Made by a program: the position numbers and the translations under genes. 64,000 bases of DNA from Ch128b sp964527925. Its GTDB lineage: Bacteria; Bacteroidota; Ignavibacteria; Ch128b. This document shows positions 55,436 through 63,191 of the stretch, in pieces. Each line of letters begins with the position of its first letter. The stretch's first letter is position 1. The notes below the pieces were generated by a model, which searched no databases, was not told the DNA's origin, and saw only the letters and a list, made by a program, of their open reading frames with translations. The stretch lies in NCBI GenBank assembly GCA_964527925.1, contig CAZGQO010000013.1, forward strand, positions 1 through 64,000, read 5' to 3'.

Positions 55436-56572
55436 TTATTCTTTATCGAGATTTGGAATTACAGGCAATTGAATAATAGAAGTGCTTTCATATTCATTAG
55501 TTTTTATTGATATGCCCGAACGATATACTTCAGGTTTGGCATCAGGATATACAAAAGTTTCGTATTTATAATTTCGAAGGATCAACTTTTCATCATCTTG
55601 ATATAAAATGTATTGAGGAAGTAAAGGAATTTTTCCACCACCACCAGGTGCATCTATAACATAGTATGGAACTGCAAGACCGGAAGTATGACCACGTAAT
55701 TTATCCATTATCTCAAGTCCAACCTTTACTGGTGTTCTAAAATGATTGGCTCCTTTTGTTAAATCAGCTTGATAGAGATAATATGGCCTTACTCTCATCA
55801 GCAAAAGTTTTCTAAAAAGTTCTTTGATGACCTCAGGATCGTCATTTACTCCTTTCATCAATACTGTTTGATTGCCAATTGGGATTCCAGCATCAGCTAA
55901 AAGTTCACAGGCTCGTTTACTTTCAGGAGTAATTTCCCAGGGATGATTGAAATGGGTATTCACATAGATTGGATGATACTTTTTCAACATTCTGACTAAT
56001 TTAGGAGTTATTCTATGTGGAAGAACTACAGGCATTCTTGTTCCAAGTCTGATGATTTCAACATGTGGAATGGAACGTAAACGTTGAAGGATTTTTTCCA
56101 GCATTGTATCTGTAAGCATTAATGGATCGCCGCCTGAAAGAATTACATCACGAATTTCTTTGTGTTCTTCAATGTATTTGAATGCCGATTCAAGTCCTCG
56201 CATAGAAATTTTTGAAGAGTCACCCACTTTCCTTTTACGTGTGCAAAATCTACAATACATTCCACATTGACTTGTGGTAAGGAATAAAACTCGATCAGGA
56301 TAGCGATGTGTAATGTTAGGAACAGGACTCATCGAATCTTCACCAAGAGGATCTTCTGGTGCGTCGATATCAATCAATTCATTTTCATCTGGTACGCACT
56401 GTAACCAGATTGGATCACCAGGATAGCGAATTAAACTAAGGTAGTAGGGATTGATTCGAGCTTGAAAGAATCTATCGAGTTTTTCTGCAACTCGTTTATC
56501 CAGATTGAATTTTTCAACGAGTTGGTCGACTGAATGAATGCTATCTCTGATCATTTTTTGCCAGAGTTCCAT
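55436..56572 (-). CDS. kamA: Lysine 2,3-aminomutase (KamA family, radical SAM)
   Basis: 378 residues. Radical SAM motif CGMYCRFC gives Cys103, Cys107 and Cys110, and DAPGGGGKIP carries the PLP lysine (Lys314). Two Asp residues matching those that bind the side-chain amino group of lysine in clostridial enzymes are present: Asp270 (QADLTKG) and Asp307 (VIDAPG). Glutamate aminomutases have Lys and Asn there, so lysine to beta-lysine is the expected reaction. Last gene of an ATP-grasp/ATP-grasp/GNAT/KamA operon, 5 bases after the GNAT stop. EpmB-type EF-P modification is less likely because no epmA is nearby. Confidence 0.88.
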   Translation of the reverse strand: MELWQKMIRDSIHSVDQLVEKFNLDKRVAEKLDRFFQARINPYYLSLIRYPGDPIWLQCVPDENELIDIDAPEDPLGEDSMSPVPNITHRYPDRVLFLTTSQCGMYCRFCTRKRKVGDSSKISMRGLESAFKYIEEHKEIRDVILSGGDPLMLTDTMLEKILQRLRSIPHVEIIRLGTRMPVVLPHRITPKLVRMLKKYHPIYVNTHFNHPWEITPESKRACELLADAGIPIGNQTVLMKGVNDDPEVIKELFRKLLLMRVRPYYLYQADLTKGANHFRTPVKVGLEIMDKLRGHTSGLAVPYYVIDAPGGGGKIPLLPQYILYQDDEKLILRNYKYETFVYPDAKPEVYRSGISIKTNEYESTSIIQLPVIPNLDKE

Positions 56573-56577
56573 AGTGA

Positions 56578-57063
56578 TTACCTCTGATTTTGTAAGTATT
56601 TTCCAAATATTATTAAGCTATCACCGACTTTATAAAAATCTTTGATGACAGCTAAGATTTCATAATTGTTTTTTGAATAAAATTTTTTTGTTTGAGAATA
56701 GTCATCTCTTGAAGATGTTTCAGCTAGTATCAATCGTCCATTTTTCTGGATGACATACTCTTCAGCATCTTTCAATAAACTCGAACCAATTCCATTACCT
56801 CGACTATCTGGAGATACAACTATCCAGTATAAATCATAAACACCATCCGTCAAAGCACGTTGTCCAATACAATAGTATCCCTGAATTTCGCCATTTAGTT
56901 CAGCAACTTTTATGAAATAATCTTTTTGGTCTGGATTATTCAGAACAATATCTATCAATTCTAATCCAACACTTTTTTCTTCTTCTGAAAAATTAGCGGT
57001 TCTGAAAAGTATATCTCTTAATTTATCTCTATCTTCTTTTAACATTTCTCTTATCTTTATCAT
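56578..57063 (-). CDS. GNAT-family N-acetyltransferase
   Basis: 161 residues, a single GNAT domain. The acetyl-CoA-binding loop VSPDSRGNGIGSSLLKDAE is clear (motif A), as is LYWIVVSP and the C-terminal KKFYSKNNYEI motif. It is much shorter than AblB, the beta-lysine acetyltransferase of methanogens, so equivalence is not assumed. The start overlaps the ATP-grasp stop by 4 bases (ATGA) and the stop is 5 bases from kamA. It probably acetylates an amino group of a metabolite produced by this operon. Confidence 0.82.
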   Translation of the reverse strand: MIKIREMLKEDRDKLRDILFRTANFSEEEKSVGLELIDIVLNNPDQKDYFIKVAELNGEIQGYYCIGQRALTDGVYDLYWIVVSPDSRGNGIGSSLLKDAEEYVIQKNGRLILAETSSRDDYSQTKKFYSKNNYEILAVIKDFYKVGDSLIIFGKYLQNQR

Positions 57064-58106
57064 TTTCTATCAAGTGCAAACTCAAGAATTTTATTTAATA
57101 GTTCAGGATAAACTAACCCATAAGCTTTCGCAGCTCTTGCAAATCCCGCATCAATAGAAATATCTGGATTTGGATTCACTTCAAGTATGTAAGGAACATT
57201 ATTTTTATCTAATCTCAAATCAACTCTAGCATAATCTCTGCATGAAAATAAATCCGCAACTTCTAAAGCAATTTGTTTAATTTTATTAGCCAATTGTTCA
57301 TCAAGCTTTGCTGGGCACACAGGAATTGTGTTCTGATAATAAATACTATCTTTGATCCATTTGCCGTCGTAGGTAACAATTTTTGGCAGTTCATCTGGTA
57401 ATGTTTCAAAGCTGATTTCTGATAAAGGTAACGCAATTTTTTCTTTATCACCAAGAATTGCTGAATTAATTTCTCTTCCATCGATGTATTCTTCAAGAAG
57501 AATTGGTTGATGAAAAGTTGAATACATAAATTCTAATTGTTCTTTCAATTCATTTTCATTATAGACAACTGATTGTTCACTAATTCCAACGCTGCCATCT
57601 TCGTGTGATGGTTTTACAATCAATGGGAATTTTGGTTTTGAATCAAAAATTATTTTTGAAGGAGTTTGATACAATCTCCATTCAGGGACTTTAAATCCTG
57701 CACCCTTCAAAATCAATTTCACTCTATGTTTATTCAAGCATAAACCAAGAGTTTGTGCACTGCATCCAGTGAAAGGAATGTTTAGCAACTCAAATATTCC
57801 AGCTACATACATTTCTTGAATCGCTTCACCCTGAACACTTTCCACAAGATTAAAAACAACATCGTACTTATTTGAACTTAAAACATTCATCAATTCTTGA
57901 ATATTATCTAATAAATTGTAGGACTCAACGTAGTAACCTAGATTCAAAAATATATTTTTGATTTCTTCAAATTCTTCAAGCACACCTACTTCAGATAAAT
58001 CAATGGAATTAGAATGCTCACTTATAATTCTCCTGCCATCGTAACTTTCGTAGATTCCACCAACAGGTTGATTAAATACTATTAATATTTTTATCTGATC
58101 TTTCAT
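57060..58106 (-). CDS. D-Ala-D-Ala-ligase-like ATP-grasp enzyme (second of two)
   Basis: 348 residues. N-terminal domain resembles Ddl (VVFNLVESVQGEAIQEMYVAGIFELLNIPFTGC), followed by an ATP-grasp domain with IVKPSHEDGSVGI, ILLEEYIDGREIN, ARVDLRLDKNNVPYILEVNPNP and related motifs. It would ligate amino or peptide substrates using ATP. The divergence from true Ddl and the operon with kamA argue for a dedicated role, not cell-wall D-Ala-D-Ala. ATGA overlaps both neighbours. Substrates unknown. Confidence 0.85.
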   Translation of the reverse strand: MKDQIKILIVFNQPVGGIYESYDGRRIISEHSNSIDLSEVGVLEEFEEIKNIFLNLGYYVESYNLLDNIQELMNVLSSNKYDVVFNLVESVQGEAIQEMYVAGIFELLNIPFTGCSAQTLGLCLNKHRVKLILKGAGFKVPEWRLYQTPSKIIFDSKPKFPLIVKPSHEDGSVGISEQSVVYNENELKEQLEFMYSTFHQPILLEEYIDGREINSAILGDKEKIALPLSEISFETLPDELPKIVTYDGKWIKDSIYYQNTIPVCPAKLDEQLANKIKQIALEVADLFSCRDYARVDLRLDKNNVPYILEVNPNPDISIDAGFARAAKAYGLVYPELLNKILEFALDRK

Positions 58107-59185
58107 ATTCCGTATCTCTTTCTTGCTGCATTTAAAACTGCGTTAATCATTTCACTATAACTTAAACCTGCTGCACGAGCAGCTTTGGGATAACAAGAAT
58201 TATCATTTGGATCTGGCAAAATTCCTGGAAGCGGATTTATTTCAAGAACATTTGGGATTCCATTTTCATCCAATCTCATATCTATTCTAGACCAATCTCT
58301 GCATCTGAGAATGTGATAAGTTTTAAGTGCAATCTTTTCAATTAATTTTTTCAATTCAGAATCAATTTTTGCAGGGCATTCATAAATATTCAGTGGATTT
58401 TCTCTTGTATCAAAAATCCATTTTGCTTCATATGAATAAATTGGTAGTAGTCCTTCTGGCAATTCCTCATATTTCATTTCGATTATTGGAAGAACTTTAG
58501 CTTCGGAACCGTTTCCCAGTACTGCAACTGTGAATTCTTTACCACTTAAAAATTTTTCAATTAAGGCTGGTTGATTGTAAATTTTATGTACTTTTTCAAT
58601 CTCATTCAATAAATCTTCTTTATTAAATACAACCGATGAATTAAAGATTCCTTTGCTTGAACCTTCAGCAATCGGCTTTACTATTGCTGGGAAAGAAAAC
58701 TCTATTTTTTCTATATCGTCATTTTGATCAATTACTAAAAATTCAGGTGTTGGAATTTTAGAGTAAGATAGAATTTCTTTTGTTCGAGCTTTATCGAGAC
58801 ATATGCTTAATGTCAAAGGATCTGAACCTGTATAAGGAATGTTTAGAAACTCAAGCATTGCAGGAATTTGTGCTTCACGACTGATTCCATTAAAACCTTC
58901 AGCGATGTTAAAAACAATATCAGGATTTAATTCACGAAGAGTTTCAAAAGCATCATTATCTGCTTCAACTAAAATTACTTCATGATAAATAGATAAAGCT
59001 TCTTGAACTGCCTGAATTGTTTCTTCAGTATCCCACTCAGCAAAAGTATCTTGATTGATTGTAGTTGAGTAATTGAATTTTTTGAGAAAAGGATACTTAG
59101 CCGATGGAGAGCTGAAATCTTTCTGCTTTATGTTATAGGTTAGTGCTACCCTTAATTTTTTCTGATTAACAGTAAAAGTATTAAT
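58103..59185 (-). CDS. D-Ala-D-Ala-ligase-like ATP-grasp enzyme (first of two), start abnormal
   Basis: The first in-frame ATG is at 58858, giving 251 residues and cutting off the N-terminal domain. The frame stays open upstream to 59194 and clearly encodes that domain: LRVALTYNIKQKD, NPDIVFNIAEGFNGISREAQ and then IPAMLEFLNIPYTGSD. This stretch has no ATG, GTG or TTG before the L of LRVAL. Upstream, in frame, ATG-TCG-AAC-AAA-TTG-TGA lies at 59212-59195. I set the end at a possible ATT start (59185, 360 residues), but a nonsense mutation after the old ATG is equally possible. Catalytic ATP-grasp residues (IVKPIAEGSSKGI, MRLDENGIPNVLEINPLPG) are intact. Overlaps the next gene by 4 bases. Confidence 0.6.
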   Translation of the reverse strand: MNTFTVNQKKLRVALTYNIKQKDFSSPSAKYPFLKKFNYSTTINQDTFAEWDTEETIQAVQEALSIYHEVILVEADNDAFETLRELNPDIVFNIAEGFNGISREAQIPAMLEFLNIPYTGSDPLTLSICLDKARTKEILSYSKIPTPEFLVIDQNDDIEKIEFSFPAIVKPIAEGSSKGIFNSSVVFNKEDLLNEIEKVHKIYNQPALIEKFLSGKEFTVAVLGNGSEAKVLPIIEMKYEELPEGLLPIYSYEAKWIFDTRENPLNIYECPAKIDSELKKLIEKIALKTYHILRCRDWSRIDMRLDENGIPNVLEINPLPGILPDPNDNSCYPKAARAAGLSYSEMINAVLNAARKRYGI

Positions 59186-59427
59186 AAATTCTTCTCACAA
59201 TTTGTTCGACATATTCAATTTATTTTATTACTAATATATTATTTAAAATTTTTTTGTCAATAGTTTGAACATCAATTAAAAAATTTTTCTACTAACATTT
59301 CGAATTGAATGTTTGTTCAACAAATATTGTGAAGTGAAATTAAATCGATAAAAAAATTTTTGTGTGTGATTAAAGTGAAGTAATTTTAATTTAGAGGAAA
59401 AGTTAATAAGCAGATGAGAAAAAATTT

Positions 59428-60243
59428 TCAATAACTTTCTTTCTCACTTGGAAAATCACCACTGCGAATATCTTCGATGTATCGTTTAAATGCATCAAAG
59501 ATTTCTTCTGAGAGATGTAAATACTTTCTAACAAATCTTGGATTAAATTCTTCTGTTAATCCAAGCATATCATACACAACAAGAATTTGTCCATCAACAT
59601 ATTTCCCGGCACCTATTCCAATTGTTGGAATTTTAACTGATGCTGTAATTTTTTTTGCGAGTTTAGCAGGGACTTTTTCAATTACAATTGCAAACGCACC
59701 AGCCTCTTCAAGTGCTTTTGCGTCTCTGATTAATTGTTGAGCTTCTTCTTTTTCTATTCCTCTTGGTTGATATCCTCCAAATCGATGAATTGATTGTGGT
59801 GTGAGTCCGATATGTCCCATCACAGGAATTCCATTTGCAGTTAATTTCGCGACTGTTTCAGCTAAAATTTCTCCACCTTCAATCTTTACTGCACCTGCAT
59901 CAGTTTCTTTCATTATTCTGCCAGCATTTCTAAAAGCTTCGTCAATATTTGTCTGGTAAGACATGAACGGCATATCAACAACAATCATTGCACGTTTAAC
60001 GCCTCGCTGAACAGCCTTTGTGTGATAAATCATTTCATCAAGAGTAACTGGCAGAGTTGTTTGTTGTCCCTGAAAAACATTTCCGAGTGAATCTCCAACA
60101 AGAATGATATCGATTCCTGCCCTATCGCAAAGTCGAGCGATTAAAAAATCATACGCAGTGAGAGCATTGATTTTTTCTCCTTTTTCCTTCATTTCCTGAA
60201 TTCTGCGAGTTGTAATTTTTTTGATTTCAGTCTGTGTACTCAT
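59428..60243 (-). CDS. panB: 3-methyl-2-oxobutanoate hydroxymethyltransferase (PanB)
   Basis: 271 residues. Makes ketopantoate from 2-oxoisovalerate and methylene-THF, the first step of pantothenate (coenzyme A) synthesis. MKEKGEKINALTAYDFLIARLCDRAGIDIILVGDSLGNV has the family start, with the Mg2+-binding Asp in VGDSLG, HIGLTPQSIH and VKIEGG. ATG overlaps the lipM stop (ATGA). No panC, panD or panE is nearby. It is the last gene of the lpx-lipM-panB unit. The 232 bases between this and the ATP-grasp operon are AT-rich with no gene. Confidence 0.95.
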   Translation of the reverse strand: MSTQTEIKKITTRRIQEMKEKGEKINALTAYDFLIARLCDRAGIDIILVGDSLGNVFQGQQTTLPVTLDEMIYHTKAVQRGVKRAMIVVDMPFMSYQTNIDEAFRNAGRIMKETDAGAVKIEGGEILAETVAKLTANGIPVMGHIGLTPQSIHRFGGYQPRGIEKEEAQQLIRDAKALEEAGAFAIVIEKVPAKLAKKITASVKIPTIGIGAGKYVDGQILVVYDMLGLTEEFNPRFVRKYLHLSEEIFDAFKRYIEDIRSGDFPSEKESY

Positions 60244-60983
60244 ACTGCATACTCGTGTTGCATTAATTCTGCTTCAAAGATTTTTTCAAATCCTTTTTTA
60301 ATTGATTCTTTTAGGCGATTGATATCAATATCATTATCTAAAATTTCTTTTAAAGAAACAGTTTTTTCATCCAAGTCTTTTCTCAATGATTCTTTTTCCT
60401 TTTCATCAATCATAAGATAGTCAGTTAATTTCTTGTGATAATCTCCAATTAAAATTGAACCATGTTGAAGAACTACATCGTTATTAACTCTTTGTGCTGA
60501 CCCAACAAGTTTTTTGTTCATATATTTAATTTCATGTTTAGCTGAGCTTGAGAAGCATGGAATAGAGCTTGGAGATTTATAAAAATTCTTAAAATCGATT
60601 TGAGATTTTTCAAGGTCAACTTCCATTAATCTTTTATCATATAATCGAAAACCTTCAATCAATGCACGATTTATTAAATAATAAATTTCGTTTGGAGTAA
60701 AACTAAAAGGTATTATAACTGAATAAGTTAATTCTTCAGCATGTAAAATTGCCCTGCCGCCAGTTGGGCGATAAACTACATCAATTCCATTTTGTCTGCA
60801 TAATTCAAGATTAATTGATTCAATCTTCTGATGATAACCGAGAGAAATTGCGAAAGGATCCCATTGATAAAATCTTAAATGTGGAATTTTTTCTTTGCTA
60901 ACTTTTTCTACCAGCTGCAAATCAAAATCCATATTAAATTGACCGGTATTTTTACCGGTATCTAAAACAAACCACCTGATCAT
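60240..60983 (-). CDS. lipM: Lipoate ligase family protein, LipM-like octanoyltransferase
   Basis: 247 residues, LplA/LipM family. RPTGGRAILHAEELTYSV is the family signature (residues 72-89), and the sequence PCFSSSAKHEI with Cys143 and KLVGSAQ resembles LipM, which transfers octanoyl from acyl-carrier protein to a lipoyl domain through a Cys. LplA-type lipoate ligases lack that Cys, so octanoyltransferase is preferred; the ligase cannot be fully excluded. Overlaps lpxA and panB by 4 bases each. Its placement in a lipid A operon may relate to acyl-ACP supply. Confidence 0.82.
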   Translation of the reverse strand: MIRWFVLDTGKNTGQFNMDFDLQLVEKVSKEKIPHLRFYQWDPFAISLGYHQKIESINLELCRQNGIDVVYRPTGGRAILHAEELTYSVIIPFSFTPNEIYYLINRALIEGFRLYDKRLMEVDLEKSQIDFKNFYKSPSSIPCFSSSAKHEIKYMNKKLVGSAQRVNNDVVLQHGSILIGDYHKKLTDYLMIDEKEKESLRKDLDEKTVSLKEILDNDIDINRLKESIKKGFEKIFEAELMQHEYAV

Positions 60984-61753
60984 TTACTTATTCCACGCCG
61001 GCTTTGTTGGATAAATTTTAGCAGGTGTTGAACTTCTTCTGTACTTTTAACTTCTTCTTTTATTTTATTTACGGCTTGGGTTGTGTTGAAAGCGGAATTA
61101 TAAAGTATTGAAAAAGCTGATTTCAGTGAATTGATTGCTTCTTCTTTAAAACCTCTTCTTCTTAGACCAATGATATTTAAACCTTCATAACTAATTGGAT
61201 TTCCACTAAACAGTGAATACGGCGGAATATCTTTCACAATTTTAGAACAAGCTCCAATCATCGCATGCTTACCAATACTTGTAAACTGATGAACTCCCGT
61301 GACTCCACCAATAATTACATAATCTTCAACATGAACATGACCAGCAAGTTCAACACAATTGGCGAGAACACAATTATTTCCAACTACACAATCATGAGCA
61401 ATATGAACATAAGCCATTAGAAGATTATTATTTCCAACGATAGTTTTTTTCGTAGCTGAGGTTGCTCGACTTATCGTAACTGCTTCACGAATGGTATTGT
61501 TATCACCAATAAAAACTTCAGTGTACTCGTTATTAAATTTTAAATCCTGTGGAACCGCAGCAATAACAGAACCTGGAAAGATTTTGTTGTTCTTTCCGAT
61601 TCTCGCACCTGAATAGATGACGATATGACTTAATAACTTTGTTCCACTATCAATTCTTACATCACCTTCAACAATACAGAAGGGACCTATTTCTACATCA
61701 TCCGCAATTTGTGCTTCTGGGGAAACTATCGAATTAGGATGAATATTAGGCAT
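60980..61753 (-). CDS. lpxA: UDP-N-acetylglucosamine acyltransferase (LpxA)
   Basis: 257 residues. First acylation step of lipid A synthesis, using 3-hydroxyacyl-ACP, in the cytoplasm. Left-handed hexapeptide beta-helix repeats run from residue 5 to about 190, with the catalytic His in AYVHIAHDCVVGNNC and the family motif EAVTISRAT. A helical C-terminal part follows (RRRGFKEEAI). Length is typical. Operon with lpxC-fabZ (16-base gap) and lipM. Confidence 0.96.
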   Translation of the reverse strand: MPNIHPNSIVSPEAQIADDVEIGPFCIVEGDVRIDSGTKLLSHIVIYSGARIGKNNKIFPGSVIAAVPQDLKFNNEYTEVFIGDNNTIREAVTISRATSATKKTIVGNNNLLMAYVHIAHDCVVGNNCVLANCVELAGHVHVEDYVIIGGVTGVHQFTSIGKHAMIGACSKIVKDIPPYSLFSGNPISYEGLNIIGLRRRGFKEEAINSLKSAFSILYNSAFNTTQAVNKIKEEVKSTEEVQHLLKFIQQSRRGISK

Positions 61754-61769
61754 AGTTCAATAAATTATG

Positions 61770-63182
61770 TTAGGATTTTTGACTTTCTTCTTTAGGTACA
61801 ATTGCAGCCATGAATTCAGCTTCAGCGACAAGATTTCCATCGACTATGGCTCGACCTTTCATTGTGAATGTTTTGCTTCTTGAATTAACAAGTTCAACTT
61901 CAAGAACAATTTGATCACCAGGAACAACTGGTCGACGGAATTTTGCATTGTTAATAGCCATAAAGTAAACAAGATTTTTTTCAAAATCTGGAATTGAGTT
62001 AAGCAGTAAAATTCCACTTGTTTGTGCCAGAGCTTCAATTATAAGAACACCTGGCATCACCATTTGTCCAGGAAAATGTCCCTGGAAATATGGCTCGTTG
62101 ATTGTCACATTTTTAATTCCAATAACTTTCTCGCCCATCTTCAATTCAACTATTTTATCAACAAGCACAAATGGATATCGGTGAGGCAAAATCCTCAATA
62201 TCGCATTAGCATCAAATACAACACCTTCTTTTTTGATGAATTGATACTTTTTCTCAAGTTTTTTCTGTTGATAAAGTTTTCTAATCATTCGAGCGAATTC
62301 AACATTTGCTTTGTGACCAGGGCGAGCAGCTAAGATTTGTGCTTTCAAAGGAACGCCGATCAATGCAAGATCACCAATCAAATCAAGGACTTTGTGTCTT
62401 GCTGGTTCATTTTTAAATCTCAAACTTTCATTATTTAAAATTCCATTTTCACCAAGAAATAATGGATGTTTGATTCCGAGTTTGTTTGCTAAGTTATCCA
62501 ATTCATCATTTGATAGTTTTCTATCAACAATTACCACAGCATTATCTATATCACCACCTTTTATTAAGTTTTGATTAACAAGCTGTTCAACTTCACTTAA
62601 GAAGCAGAATGTTCTCGCAGTTGAATATTCAGTGATGAATTCTTTTTCAAGACTGAACAAACTTGAATGCTGACTTCCAAGAGCAGGATTATTATAATCA
62701 ATCATTATTGTAATTCTGAAGTCATCAAGTGGAAGTGCAACAATATCAATTCCTCTTTCTTCATCATGATACATTACAGTTTGATCAATCACTAAATAAT
62801 CTTTTGGAGCTTCCTGTTCAACTATTCCAGCTTCGAGTAATGCATCGACATAAAGTTTAGCGCTTCCATCACCAATTGGTGGTTCAATTCCGTCAAGTTC
62901 AATTTTAAGATTATCAATTTTAAGTCCATAAACTGCCGCAAGAACATGTTCTACTGTGTGAACTTTAGCTTCACCTACTGCAATTGTAGTTCCTCTGGAT
63001 ACATCAACAACATTTTCTACAATTGCAGGTACTTCAGGATTTCCACCAAGATCAACTCTGATGAATCTAATTCCATAATTTTCTGGAGCTGGTTTGAAAG
63101 TCATTGTACATTGCGTTCCAGTATGAATTCCAATACCAGAAACTGTTACAGGTTTTGCAATTGTTCGTTGCTGTTCTACCAT
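61770..63182 (-). CDS. lpxC/fabZ: Bifunctional LpxC deacetylase - FabZ dehydratase
   Basis: 470 residues: LpxC (1 to about 315) fused to FabZ (about 325-470). LpxC: HTVEHVLAAVYGL holds a zinc His, GDLALIG and ARPGHKANVEF the others. FabZ: ILPHRYPFVLVDKI and GHFPGQMVMPGVLIIEAL, with the catalytic His and Glu. LpxC removes the acetyl group in lipid A synthesis; FabZ dehydrates 3-hydroxyacyl-ACP for fatty acids, and the fusion balances the two from the shared 3-hydroxyacyl-ACP pool. This fusion is common in Bacteroidota and Chlorobiota. Good neighbours on both sides. Confidence 0.96.
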   Translation of the reverse strand: MVEQQRTIAKPVTVSGIGIHTGTQCTMTFKPAPENYGIRFIRVDLGGNPEVPAIVENVVDVSRGTTIAVGEAKVHTVEHVLAAVYGLKIDNLKIELDGIEPPIGDGSAKLYVDALLEAGIVEQEAPKDYLVIDQTVMYHDEERGIDIVALPLDDFRITIMIDYNNPALGSQHSSLFSLEKEFITEYSTARTFCFLSEVEQLVNQNLIKGGDIDNAVVIVDRKLSNDELDNLANKLGIKHPLFLGENGILNNESLRFKNEPARHKVLDLIGDLALIGVPLKAQILAARPGHKANVEFARMIRKLYQQKKLEKKYQFIKKEGVVFDANAILRILPHRYPFVLVDKIVELKMGEKVIGIKNVTINEPYFQGHFPGQMVMPGVLIIEALAQTSGILLLNSIPDFEKNLVYFMAINNAKFRRPVVPGDQIVLEVELVNSRSKTFTMKGRAIVDGNLVAEAEFMAAIVPKEESQKS

Positions 63183-63191
63183 AGTATTCCT

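Noticed and set aside
55436..56572. KamA as EpmB for EF-P modification
   Set aside because: No epmA or efp nearby, and it sits in an operon with ATP-grasp and GNAT genes; still not fully excluded.
59428..59740. Plus-strand frame of 87 codons within panB
   Set aside because: Antisense to a clearly conserved gene; no start signal.
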